A DNA stretch of 18,615 nt from assembly GCA_017483425.1 (NCBI GenBank), contig JAFUWM010000279.1, forward strand, positions 1 through 18,615, given 5' to 3'. This stretch comes from Lachnospiraceae bacterium (GTDB taxonomy: Bacteria > Bacillota > Clostridia > Lachnospirales > Lachnospiraceae). This document shows, in pieces, positions 5,961-13,590 of this stretch. Positions within the stretch are counted from its first letter, which is position 1; every line of letters begins with the position of its first letter. Position numbers and translations under genes: made by a program. The notes beneath the pieces are model-generated. The model saw nothing but the letters and a program-made list of their open reading frames with translations. It made no database searches and was not told the DNA's origin.

Positions 5961-7352
5961 GTGAGCGTAGATGAGAGATTTGTACATGAGATAGTTCAAA
6001 AGGTCATGGCGAATCTGCAGATCGACGGCAAGACAGAGGGCATGCACGGCGTATTCGCGGATATGAACGATGCTATAGCCGCGGCTGAAAAAGCGCAGAA
6101 GACAGTCCATGCCATGACGCTTGACCAGAGAGAGAAGATAATATCGGCGATCAGAAGAAAGACAAACGAAAACGTCGAGATAATCGCCAATATGGGCGTG
6201 AATGAAACAGGCATGGGAAATGTCGGTGACAAGATATTAAAGCACAAGCTTACAGCAGACAAGACTCCCGGAACCGAGGACATCACGACCGTTGCGTGGT
6301 CGGGGGACAGAGGACTTACGCTTGTAGAGATGGGACCGTTTGGGGTTATAGGAGCAATAACTCCGGCAACGAATCCCTCTGAAACAGTCATCTGCAACTC
6401 GATCGGGATGATAGCGGGCGGAAATACGGTAGTATTCAACCCCCATCCGAATGCAAAAAAGACGACCATATTCACTATCAATATGATAAACGAAGCATCG
6501 CTGGAAGCTGGTGGACCGGACAATATCGCCTGTACCGTTGAGAATCCTACGATGGAGACCAGCGCGATCATGATGAAACACCCGAAGATACCGCTTCTCG
6601 TGGCCACAGGAGGCCCCGGAGTTGTTACCGCGGTGCTTTCCTCCGGCAAGCGCGCGATAGGAGCCGGTGCAGGAAATCCGCCGGCAATGGTTGATGAAAC
6701 CGCGGATGTAAGAAAAGCAGCTCGCGATATCGTAAACGGCTGTACCTTTGACAATAATCTTCCCTGTATAGCGGAGAAGGAGGTAGTCGCGGTAGACAGT
6801 ATCTGTGATGAGCTGATGAATTATTTTATCAGCGAGAACGGCTGCTACCTTGCAAGCAAAGAGGTGCAGGATAAGCTGATAAATACAGTCATCACACCAA
6901 AGGGAGCATTAAACAGGAAGTGCGTCGGACGTGACGCAAGGACGCTGCTCTCAATGGTCGGAGTAGAGGTCGGCGCGGATATACGCTGCATAGTCTTTGA
7001 GGGACCGAAAGAGCACCCGCTTATAGCTACAGAGCTTATGATGCCGATACTCGGAGTAGTCAGGGTAAAGACCTTTGAGGAGGGTGTGGAGACAGCAGTA
7101 TGGCTTGAGCACGGAAACCGTCATTCGGCTCATATACATTCAAAGAATGTGGACAGGATAACGGAATACGCAAGGGCTCTTGATACAGCTATCCTTGTGA
7201 AGAACGGCCCCAGCTATGCCGCTCTTGGTTTCGGCGGCGAAGGCTATCCGACATTTACCATAGCGTCAAGGACGGGCGAAGGCTTAACAAGCGCTTCGAC
7301 CTTTACAAAGCGCAGACGCTGCGTAATGACAGACAGCCTTTGCATACGGTAG
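5961..7352 (+). CDS. pduP: CoA-acylating propionaldehyde dehydrogenase (PduP/EutE type), BMC-targeted
   Basis: It oxidises propionaldehyde to propionyl-CoA with NAD+ in the BMC lumen. With the GTG start it has 463 residues, typical for PduP/EutE. The N-terminus (SVDERFVHEIVQKVMANLQI) is an amphipathic encapsulation helix, then a short linker. The ALDH core follows, with PFGVIGAITPATNPSET, VATGGPGVV, GAGAGNPPA, and the catalytic cysteine at residue 269 in FDNNLPCIAEKE. The C-terminus RRRCVMTDSLCIR matches the usual PduP ending. Extending to the ATG at 5937 would add eight residues but would put the ribosome site inside the gene. It lies 36 bp after fucA and 40 bp before the alcohol dehydrogenase, its NADH-recycling partner. 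Confidence 0.95.
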   Translation: MSVDERFVHEIVQKVMANLQIDGKTEGMHGVFADMNDAIAAAEKAQKTVHAMTLDQREKIISAIRRKTNENVEIIANMGVNETGMGNVGDKILKHKLTADKTPGTEDITTVAWSGDRGLTLVEMGPFGVIGAITPATNPSETVICNSIGMIAGGNTVVFNPHPNAKKTTIFTINMINEASLEAGGPDNIACTVENPTMETSAIMMKHPKIPLLVATGGPGVVTAVLSSGKRAIGAGAGNPPAMVDETADVRKAARDIVNGCTFDNNLPCIAEKEVVAVDSICDELMNYFISENGCYLASKEVQDKLINTVITPKGALNRKCVGRDARTLLSMVGVEVGADIRCIVFEGPKEHPLIATELMMPILGVVRVKTFEEGVETAVWLEHGNRHSAHIHSKNVDRITEYARALDTAILVKNGPSYAALGFGGEGYPTFTIASRTGEGLTSASTFTKRRRCVMTDSLCIR

Positions 7353-7392
7353 GCTTAGGCTGAAAAAACGGATAAAGGAGGTATAGAGATAA

Positions 7393-8631
7393 ATGGCAGT
7401 AAATGAAAAGGATGTCGAGCTTATCGTGAAGCAGATCCTTAACCAGATGGGCGGAGCATCCGTATCATCAGGTGCGGCTTCACCTGTTTCGGCATACGGA
7501 AGCTCTGCTTCGGGCCAGATCCCGAGTACGGCAAAGGTAGCCATGCTCGTAGAGAAGGAGCGCTTTGAAGTAAAGGAGTTTCCTATCCCCGAGGTTGGAG
7601 ATGATGATATTCTTGTCAGAGTCGAAGGCTGCGGTGTATGCGGAACCGATGCACATGAGTTTAAGCGCGATCCTTTCGATCTCATCCCTGTGGCTTTAGG
7701 CCATGAAGGAACGGGCGAGATCGTAAAGATGGGAAAGAATGTAAAAAAGGACTCCGCGGGAAAGGATCTGCATATCGGAGACAAGGTCGTTACCTGCATG
7801 ATCTTCCAGGATGATCCCGAGATCACGATGTTTGACCTTAACAAGCAGAACGTCGGCGCAGCTGATGTGTATGGACTTCTGCCGGATGATGACTATCATC
7901 TGAACGGCTGGTTTTCAAATTATATATTCATCCGCGGCGGTTCAACGGTGTTTAACGTGAGCGATCTGGATCTGGACAGCAGGATACTCATAGAACCCAG
8001 CGCGGTTCTGGTACATGCTGTGGAGAGAGCGAAGACTACAGGCATACTCAGATTCAACAGCAGAGTGGCGGTACAGGGCTGCGGCCCCATAGGTCTTCTT
8101 TGCATAGCGGTATTAAGGACAATGGGTATAGAGAATATCACCGCGGTTGACGGCAATGCCCAGAGACTTGAGTTCGCAAGAAGGATGGGCGCAAATCAGA
8201 CCGTAAACTTTAACGATCATCAGGGAATAGAGGCACTCACTAAGGCAGTGGAAGATTCGTTCGGCGGACATCTTGCTGATTTTGCTTTCCAGTGTACGGG
8301 AAATCCCAAGGCACACGCGAATATCTACAAGTTTATCCGCAACGGCGGCGGTCTGTGCGAACTGGGATTCTTCGTAAACGGCGGTGACGCTACGATCAAT
8401 CCTCACTTTGACCTTTGCTCTAAAGAGATCAATCTCGTAGGCTCATGGGTTTATACCCTCAGGGATTACGGCACGACCTTTGATTTTCTGAAGAGGGCAA
8501 AGGGGATAGGTCTTCCCGTCACGGAGCTTATAACCCATAAGTTCCCTCTGGATCAGATCAATGAAGCACTTAAGACAAATCTTGCGATGACAGGACTTAA
8601 GATCGCAGTGATCACGCCTCCGGGCGCATAA
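7393..8631 (+). CDS. Zinc-type (MDR) alcohol dehydrogenase, BMC-targeted
   Basis: It probably reduces propionaldehyde to 1-propanol, and possibly lactaldehyde to propanediol, regenerating NAD+ inside the shell. Residues 1-20 (MAVNEKDVELIVKQILNQMG) form an encapsulation helix, followed by an Ala/Ser/Gly linker to about residue 45. The catalytic domain has GCGVCGTDAHEF (C83) and ALGHEGTGEIV (H104, E105) as zinc ligands. The Rossmann motif QGCGPIGLL lies at 228-236. The structural-zinc lobe of classical ADHs (four closely spaced Cys near residues 130-160) is missing. It is unrelated to the iron-type PduQ of Salmonella that fills this role in the Pdu BMC. The ribosome site is AAGGAGG. Confidence 0.9.
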   Translation: MAVNEKDVELIVKQILNQMGGASVSSGAASPVSAYGSSASGQIPSTAKVAMLVEKERFEVKEFPIPEVGDDDILVRVEGCGVCGTDAHEFKRDPFDLIPVALGHEGTGEIVKMGKNVKKDSAGKDLHIGDKVVTCMIFQDDPEITMFDLNKQNVGAADVYGLLPDDDYHLNGWFSNYIFIRGGSTVFNVSDLDLDSRILIEPSAVLVHAVERAKTTGILRFNSRVAVQGCGPIGLLCIAVLRTMGIENITAVDGNAQRLEFARRMGANQTVNFNDHQGIEALTKAVEDSFGGHLADFAFQCTGNPKAHANIYKFIRNGGGLCELGFFVNGGDATINPHFDLCSKEINLVGSWVYTLRDYGTTFDFLKRAKGIGLPVTELITHKFPLDQINEALKTNLAMTGLKIAVITPPGA

Positions 8632-8645
8632 TATAGGATATGACG

Positions 8646-8981
8646 ATGAATGAAACTGATAACAATGTGGGATATGCAGTAGGTCTGCTTGAAGTATACG
8701 GACTCGTGTGTGCTTTTCTGGCAGCGGATGCGGGCTGCAAAGCGGGAAACGTAACGCTTGAGGTATTTGATAAAAATAAGCCTGCAAATGCTGACGAGCT
8801 TCCGGTTCCGTTGCTTGTCACGGTGAAATTCCGCGGCATGGTATCGGATGTGGAGGAGGCTATGAGAGCCGCGGAGGAGGTCGCGAAAGCAAATACAGGG
8901 ATCGTATGCTCCCATATTATCCCGAATCCGACAGAGGATACGGAAAAAATGCTGAAGATCAGCGCATTGGACAAAGACTAA
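8646..8981 (+). CDS. BMC-H shell protein with enlarged pore loop
   Basis: This is a hexameric shell subunit of 111 residues from the ATG at 8646. That start sits 7 bases after AGGA, and the earlier ATG at 8640 is too close to it. The Pfam BMC fold is recognisable in YAVGLLEVYGLV, AADAGCKAGNVTLEV, LVTVKFRG, VEEAMRAAEEV and SHIIPNPTE. The pore region differs from PduA: between NVTL and LVTV there are 18 residues (EVFDKNKPANADELPVPL) where PduA has nine, so the loop facing the sixfold pore is about twice as long and acidic/proline-rich. It may gate the pore or pass bulkier molecules. It follows the ADH after 14 bp. Confidence 0.9.
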   Translation: MNETDNNVGYAVGLLEVYGLVCAFLAADAGCKAGNVTLEVFDKNKPANADELPVPLLVTVKFRGMVSDVEEAMRAAEEVAKANTGIVCSHIIPNPTEDTEKMLKISALDKD

Positions 8982-8994
8982 GGAGGAAAAAACT

Positions 8995-9282
8995 ATGTCA
9001 CAGTCACTGGAAGCATTAGGAATGGTTGAGACCAGAGGACTCACAGCAGCTATCGAGGCAGCGGATGCCATGACAAAGGCTGCAGAGGTTACTCTGATCG
9101 GTACCGAGAAGATCGGATCAGGACTTGTAACGGTCATGGTTCGCGGAGATGTCGGAGCAGTGAAGGCTTCTGTTGAGGCAGGCACTCAGGCAGCCAGCAG
9201 ACTTGGCGAGCTCGTAGCCACACATGTGATCCCGAGACCTCACAATGATGTGGAAATGATCTTACCGAAGTTCAAGGCATAA
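8995..9282 (+). CDS. pduA: BMC-H shell protein, PduA/PduJ type (copy 1)
   Basis: This major hexameric facet protein has 95 residues and is nearly superimposable on Salmonella PduA. It has EALGMVETRGLTAAIEAADAM, the pore motif EKIGSGLVTV (S42 equals PduA S40), VRGDVGAVKASVEAG and ATHVIPRPHNDVEMILPK. The KIGSGL pore is the one associated with passage of small polar molecules such as 1,2-propanediol. A strong AGGAGG site suggests high expression. It differs from the gene at 9695 at about a dozen residues, pointing to a recent duplication. Confidence 0.97.
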   Translation: MSQSLEALGMVETRGLTAAIEAADAMTKAAEVTLIGTEKIGSGLVTVMVRGDVGAVKASVEAGTQAASRLGELVATHVIPRPHNDVEMILPKFKA

Positions 9283-9291
9283 GAAGGATAT

Positions 9292-9660
9292 ATGAAAGCT
9301 TACGGTTTTATTGAAATTACAGGAGTGGTTGCGGCGATAGACGCGCTTGATATCATGTGCAAGGCTGCTAATGTCACCCTTTCCACCTGGGAAAGAAAGC
9401 TGGGGGGAAGGCTTGTCACGCTCGTCATCGAGGGCGATGTGTCGGCAGTTAAGCAGGCGATCGAGGACGGGAGCACTATGGCGATCAAAAAACCCGTGTC
9501 CTTGGGGGTTCTGCCTAATCCCCATCCGGAGATCCAGAAGATCGTAGCGATATCCGCAAGCAGGTTTAAGGGCAAGGAAGCCTTTGGGATACTGGATGAG
9601 CACAAGATGTTAGGTCAGGATCCGCCGGACTTCAATATAAAGGAACAAATGCAAAATTAA
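9292..9660 (+). CDS. BMC-H shell protein with altered pore and C-terminal extension
   Basis: The 122 residues begin with a BMC domain (YGFIEITGVVAAIDALDIM, CKAANVTL, LVTLVIEGDVSAVKQAIEDG, LGVLPNPHPEIQKI). The pore segment reads ERKLGGRL, one residue longer than KIGSGL and with an Arg (R40) near the pore, so it should be more positively charged. About 28 residues after the domain (FKGKEAFGILDEHKMLGQD onward) form a polar tail of unknown role that could bind cargo or a neighbouring shell tile. It has no cysteine-based Fe-S motif, unlike PduK. The ribosome site AAGGA is weaker than those of the flanking pduA copies, suggesting a minor shell component. Confidence 0.92.
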   Translation: MKAYGFIEITGVVAAIDALDIMCKAANVTLSTWERKLGGRLVTLVIEGDVSAVKQAIEDGSTMAIKKPVSLGVLPNPHPEIQKIVAISASRFKGKEAFGILDEHKMLGQDPPDFNIKEQMQN

Positions 9661-9694
9661 TAAACAGATTTAACATTTTAAGGAGGAAACAAAA

Positions 9695-9979
9695 ATGGCA
9701 CAGTCACTTGAAGCATTAGGATTAGTAGAGACCAGAGGATTGGTTGCGGCAATAGAGGCAGCAGACCAGATGTGCAAGGCTGCGAACGTAACCCTGATCG
9801 GCACAGAGAAGATCGGATCAGGACTCGTAACAGTCATGGTACGCGGAGATGTCGGAGCGGTTAAGTCTTCTGTCGAGGCTGGAAGCAACGCAGCAGGAAG
9901 ACTCGGTGAGCTTATCGCTACACACGTGATCCCGAGACCTCACAACGACGTGGAGATGATCCTTCCGAAGCTGAAATAA
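9695..9979 (+). CDS. pduA: BMC-H shell protein, PduA/PduJ type (copy 2)
   Basis: This 94-residue hexamer subunit is about 87% identical to the one at 8995 (12 substitutions by eye). It has the same KIGSGL pore, VRGDVGAVKSSVEAG and HVIPRPHNDVEMILPK. Changes cluster on helix 1 (T17V, A25Q, T27C, E31N) and in residues 58-74. It has a strong AAGGAGG site. Having two near-copies parallels PduA/PduJ in Salmonella, so either name could be used. Confidence 0.97.
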   Translation: MAQSLEALGLVETRGLVAAIEAADQMCKAANVTLIGTEKIGSGLVTVMVRGDVGAVKSSVEAGSNAAGRLGELIATHVIPRPHNDVEMILPKLK

Positions 9980-10007
9980 TCAAGTACAGTAACAGGAGGA
10001 AGGTATA

Positions 10008-10649
10008 TTGGACAGCAGTAATGTAGAACTTATTACAAGAGCTGTACTGCAGGCACTGGAAGGTTCGGCAGGCAATAAGCCCGTGATGAAAGTTCCGGTC
10101 GGCGTCTCAGCAAGACACATCCATCTGACACAGGCGGATGTGGAGACGCTTTTCGGACCGGGCTATCATCTCACCAAAAAGAAAGATCTGATGGGCGGGC
10201 AGTTTGCGGCCAACGAGCAGTGTACCATAGTCGGACTGAAGCTTCGTGCGATAGAAAACGTGCGGATACTCGGGCCTGTACGCAAAGCGTCGCAGGTGGA
10301 GATCTCAGCAACAGACGCAAGGACACTTGGCGTGAATGCACCATTAAGAGAATCAGGCGATGTCGCGGGCTCCGCGCCCGTGGCTCTCGTGGGCCCCAAA
10401 GGGGTTCTCTACCTTAAGGAAGGCTGCATAGTTGCGGCAAGGCACATACATATGACACCCCAGGAGGCCGGAGCGGCAGGTCTTAAGGACGGGGATTACG
10501 TTTCAGTAAAAATGGGAAATGAGCGGGGAGCCGTGCTTGACAAAGTGAAGATCCGTGTGGATCCTTCATTCTCGCTTGAGATGCATATTGATACGGACGA
10601 AGCAAACGCCTGCCAGGTAAAGCAGGGAGACATAGCGGAGATCTTATGA
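10008..10649 (+). CDS. pduL: Phosphate propanoyltransferase PduL, BMC-targeted
   Basis: PduL converts propionyl-CoA and phosphate to propionyl-phosphate and free CoA, keeping CoA cycling in the lumen. The 213 residues start at TTG, 8 bases after AGGAGG. Residues 1-19 (MDSSNVELITRAVLQALEG) are an encapsulation helix. The core has two related zinc-binding segments, GVSARHIHL (H37, H39) and VAARHIHM (H146, H148). E70 and H193 sit where further active-site residues are expected. The stop overlaps the next start (ATGATAA region at 10646), so PduL and the vertex protein are coupled. No acetate/propionate kinase is in the window, so a housekeeping kinase presumably makes ATP from the product. Confidence 0.96.
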   Translation: MDSSNVELITRAVLQALEGSAGNKPVMKVPVGVSARHIHLTQADVETLFGPGYHLTKKKDLMGGQFAANEQCTIVGLKLRAIENVRILGPVRKASQVEISATDARTLGVNAPLRESGDVAGSAPVALVGPKGVLYLKEGCIVAARHIHMTPQEAGAAGLKDGDYVSVKMGNERGAVLDKVKIRVDPSFSLEMHIDTDEANACQVKQGDIAEIL

Positions 10650-10915
10650 TAATAGGTAAAGTTATCGGGAGTGTATTCTCCACAAGAAAAAGTGAAAAGC
10701 TGATCGGCAATAAATTCATGATCGTACGACCGGAGGAATCCATGAAAGCAGACGGGAACGATCTCGTTGCTATCGATATAATCGGAGCAGGGATCGGAGA
10801 AAAAGTCCTTGTGGCCGAAGGTTCTGCAGCCCGCATAGGCTGTGATATGAAGGATGCGCCGGTCGACGCCGCGATAGTCGGTATCATAGACGAAGGACAG
10901 GAGCTCTCGGACTGA
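10646..10915 (+). CDS. pduN: BMC-P pentameric vertex protein (EutN/CcmL/PduN family)
   Basis: The 89-residue protein has the family signatures MIIGKVIGSVFSTRKSEKL, LVAIDIIGAGIGEKVLVAEGSAAR and DAAIVGIIDEG. Pentamers of this family cap the vertices of the icosahedral-like shell. It is the only BMC-P gene in the window. It overlaps the 3' end of pduL by four bases and has no strong ribosome site of its own, so translation is probably coupled. Low yield relative to the hexamers would fit the few vertices needed. Confidence 0.96.
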   Translation: MIIGKVIGSVFSTRKSEKLIGNKFMIVRPEESMKADGNDLVAIDIIGAGIGEKVLVAEGSAARIGCDMKDAPVDAAIVGIIDEGQELSD

Positions 10916-10919
10916 GCAG

Positions 10920-12245
10920 ATGATGGATTTAAAAACCTTACAAAAAACAGCTCGTGAAAATGGTATAGTGGGAGCCGGCGGAGCCGGCTTTCCCGCCTAT
11001 GCCAAAATGACGGACAAAGCAGACACTGTCATATTAAACTGTGTAGAGTGTGAGCCGCTTCTCAAGCTTCACCGTCAGCTGCTTGCTTCCCATGCACCGG
11101 AGATTGTATCAATGCTGGATGAGGTCAGGCAGATATTTGGCGCCAAAGAAGCGGTTATTGGAATTAAAAGTGAATATGTTACAACGGTCAAAGCACTGGA
11201 AGAGGTCATAAAGGATTACGACCATGTAAGGATGGAGCAGGTAAGGCCCGCTTACCCTATGGGAGATGAAGTGATCCTTATATATGAAGCGACCGGGCGC
11301 GTGATACACCCGGGCGGACTTCCGGCTGATGAGCATGTTGTTGTATATAATGTCGAGACAATGTACAACTTGTATCAGGCAGTACACCAGAGCAATCCGG
11401 TTACAAGCAAGGTTGTCTCGATAGTGGGCGAGATAGATAATCCCGCGACTTTAAGGATCCCTGTCGGAACTACGGTAAAAGAAGCCGTAGCAATGGCTGG
11501 CAGCATAACCACAGATGAGCCCGCGTTTCTTATGGGCGGTCCCATGATGGGACGTATGGGAAATGAAAACACGCTTATAACGAAAACGACGAATGCGATA
11601 ATAATTCTTGACAGATCGCATCCGGTCATTATGAAGATGGAGAAAAATCTGAACGTGGAACGCAGAAAAGCCTCATCCGCCTGCTGTCAGTGCAGGACGT
11701 GTACGGATCTTTGCTCGCGCCATGCGCTGGGACACCCGATAGAGCCGCATCGTATCATGAGGGCTGTAGCAAATCAGGATGTGAGCGATCTTTCTGTATT
11801 TGTTAATTCGGCATTCTGCAGCGGCTGCGGTATTTGTGAGAAGTATGCCTGTCCTCAGGGATTATCGCCAAAGACAATAATCCAGGAATTCAAGGCGGGT
11901 CTGCGCTCGGCGGGAGTTATAGCAGGAAAGCCAGATCCGGCTCCCGTAAAGGAAGACAGGGAATATAAAAAAGTTCCGGTACACAGGCTTGCTTCAAAGC
12001 TGGGACTTACGAAATATGATGTTCCGGCGCCGTTTGAGGATACGGTACAGAAAGCGGGAACGGTCAGGATACTTTTGAGTCAGCATATAGGGGCTCCCGC
12101 AAAAGCTATAGTAAATAAAGGCGACAGGGTCAGCCGTGGGCAGATGATAGCAGAGCCTGCGGAGGGTCTTTCAGTAGGGATACATGCCTCGATAGACGGC
12201 ACGGTTTCTGATTTAACTGATAAATATATCGAAATAAGAGGATAG
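10920..12245 (+). CDS. pduS: PduS/RnfC-like iron-sulfur flavoprotein
   Basis: The 441 residues start MMDLKTLQKTARENG, with GIVGAGGAGFPAYAKM (16-30) typical of the RnfC/NuoF FMN-binding region and an SLBB-like segment around 165-215. A first 4Fe-4S motif is C255-x2-C258-x2-C261-x3-C265. A second is C300-x2-C303-x2-C306-x4-C311. The C-terminal 80 residues resemble a biotinyl/sandwich-hybrid domain. In Pdu BMCs PduS reduces cobalamin. Here the dehydratase needs no B12, so the likely job is NADH oxidation with electron export or supply of electrons for radical activation, by inference. No encapsulation helix is evident. Start at 10920 or 10923; no good ribosome site. Confidence 0.9.
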   Translation: MMDLKTLQKTARENGIVGAGGAGFPAYAKMTDKADTVILNCVECEPLLKLHRQLLASHAPEIVSMLDEVRQIFGAKEAVIGIKSEYVTTVKALEEVIKDYDHVRMEQVRPAYPMGDEVILIYEATGRVIHPGGLPADEHVVVYNVETMYNLYQAVHQSNPVTSKVVSIVGEIDNPATLRIPVGTTVKEAVAMAGSITTDEPAFLMGGPMMGRMGNENTLITKTTNAIIILDRSHPVIMKMEKNLNVERRKASSACCQCRTCTDLCSRHALGHPIEPHRIMRAVANQDVSDLSVFVNSAFCSGCGICEKYACPQGLSPKTIIQEFKAGLRSAGVIAGKPDPAPVKEDREYKKVPVHRLASKLGLTKYDVPAPFEDTVQKAGTVRILLSQHIGAPAKAIVNKGDRVSRGQMIAEPAEGLSVGIHASIDGTVSDLTDKYIEIRG

Positions 12246-12252
12246 GAAAAAA

Positions 12253-12801
12253 GTGGCTAAAGCGATCGGAATGGTAGAGTGTACAACAGTAGCGACGGGA
12301 TTCAAGGCAGCGGATGACATGGCCAAGGCGGCAAATGTGGAGCTGCTGCAGGCGGAAGCAACCTGTCCCGGCAAATTCGTGATACTTATAACGGGTGAGC
12401 TGTCAGCGGTTCGTGCCTCGGTAGACAGGGCGGCAAGGGCATATGAGGATAAGATCATAGATACATTTGTCCTCGGAAACCCGCATGAGTCGATATTCCC
12501 CGCAATATACGGAACATCAGAGCCCGGCGAGGTGGACGCGCTCGGGGTGCTTGAGACATACGACGTGGCGGCCATGATCGTGGCAGCGGATGTAGCTGCC
12601 AAGACAGCTATAGTTGAGCTTATAGAATTAAGGCTCGCAAAGGGAATGTGCGGAAAAAGCTACATGACCATAACCGGAAGCGTATCGGCAGTCCAGGCTG
12701 CGATAGATTCCGCAAAACGCGCGGCAGGCGATAAGGGAATGTTCCTTGATGAATCAGTGATCGCAAGGCCGTCAGATCAGCTAATGAGATTCTTGAATTA
12801 A
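12253..12801 (+). CDS. pduT: BMC-T shell protein with pore Fe-S cysteine (PduT type)
   Basis: The 182 residues hold two BMC domains in tandem (about 1-90 and 95-182), forming trimeric pseudohexamers. C38 in EATCPGKF is at the same position as Cys38 of Salmonella PduT, where three copies hold a 4Fe-4S cluster in the pore. The second domain has LAKGMCGKSYM with an extra cysteine (C133) near its own pore loop. It starts at GTG, 7 bp after the PduS gene, with AGGAAA upstream. The pairing with PduS suggests an electron route across the shell. Confidence 0.95.
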   Translation: MAKAIGMVECTTVATGFKAADDMAKAANVELLQAEATCPGKFVILITGELSAVRASVDRAARAYEDKIIDTFVLGNPHESIFPAIYGTSEPGEVDALGVLETYDVAAMIVAADVAAKTAIVELIELRLAKGMCGKSYMTITGSVSAVQAAIDSAKRAAGDKGMFLDESVIARPSDQLMRFLN

Positions 12802-12804
12802 AAT

Positions 12805-13575
12805 ATGCTGGCAGCAGAACGAAGAAACATAATCCTTGAGAGGATACAGGAAGAAAAGAAAGTTATAGTCAGTGAGCTGAGCCGTGACTATGAGGTTTCC
12901 GAAGAGACGATCCGCAGGGATCTCGAGAAGCTTGAGGAGGAAGGCCATGTAGTCAAAAGCTACGGTGGGGCGGTTCTCAATGAAGCAAGCGTGATGGAGC
13001 TGCCTCATAATGTGAGGCGCAGGGTAAATACCGTGGCAAAGCAGAGGATAGCTGAGCTCGTAAACCGGGAGATAAATGAGAACGATCATATATTTCTTGA
13101 CGCATCCACAACCTCGGTATACATCGCCAGGGCAATAAAGCAGAAAGAGCATCTTACCGTGATCACTAATTCGATCGAGAACCTTCTGGAGCTGTCTCTC
13201 GTTACCGGATGGGATATAATCTCGACGGGAGGCCTGCTGAAGCCCGGAACCATGTCGCTCTACGGATGGAAGACGGCCGAGACGCTCGGGGCTTATCATG
13301 CGGACAAGGTGTTCATGTCCTGCAAGGGGCTTTCGATGGAGAGAGGCATAACGGACGGAAATGACGAGACCGCAGGGATAAAGCAGGCAATGATAGCGGC
13401 GGCAGAAAAGGTATATCTTACAGCGGATCATTCCAAGTTTGACAAGACGGCTTTTTCACAGATATGCGGATTTAACAGGATAGATACGGTGATAACGGAC
13501 AGTGAGCCCGAGCCGACATGGAAGGAATACTTCATGGGTCAGGGAATAGGACTTATCTATCCGGAAAGTATTTAA
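12805..13575 (+). CDS. DeoR-family transcriptional regulator
   Basis: The 256 residues have the DeoR N-terminal helix-turn-helix (MLAAERRNIILERIQ, VSELSRDYEVSEETIRRDLEKLE, GGAVL; about 1-58). A phosphosugar-sensing domain follows, with LDASTTSVYIARAI, VITNSIENLLEL, STGGLLKPGTMSLYG and LTADHSKFDKTAF. Such proteins usually repress sugar operons and release DNA on binding a phosphorylated sugar or triose. The likely effector here is a pathway intermediate such as rhamnulose-1-phosphate, fuculose-1-phosphate or DHAP. It lies inside the operon, 3 bp after the BMC-T gene and with no clear ribosome site, implying coupled low expression and self-regulation. Its probable target is the palindrome at 4994-5031. 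Confidence 0.93.
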   Translation: MLAAERRNIILERIQEEKKVIVSELSRDYEVSEETIRRDLEKLEEEGHVVKSYGGAVLNEASVMELPHNVRRRVNTVAKQRIAELVNREINENDHIFLDASTTSVYIARAIKQKEHLTVITNSIENLLELSLVTGWDIISTGGLLKPGTMSLYGWKTAETLGAYHADKVFMSCKGLSMERGITDGNDETAGIKQAMIAAAEKVYLTADHSKFDKTAFSQICGFNRIDTVITDSEPEPTWKEYFMGQGIGLIYPESI

Positions 13576-13590
13576 CAGGGGGAATAGGAC

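Noticed and set aside
5996..6754. A 252-residue open frame on the - strand
   Set aside because: It is the shadow of the aldehyde dehydrogenase, with a composition (Ser/Ile/Pro-rich) typical of antisense reading.
10920..12245. RnfC subunit of a membrane Rnf complex
   Set aside because: No other rnf genes are adjacent, and it sits between BMC-P and BMC-T genes as PduS homologues do.
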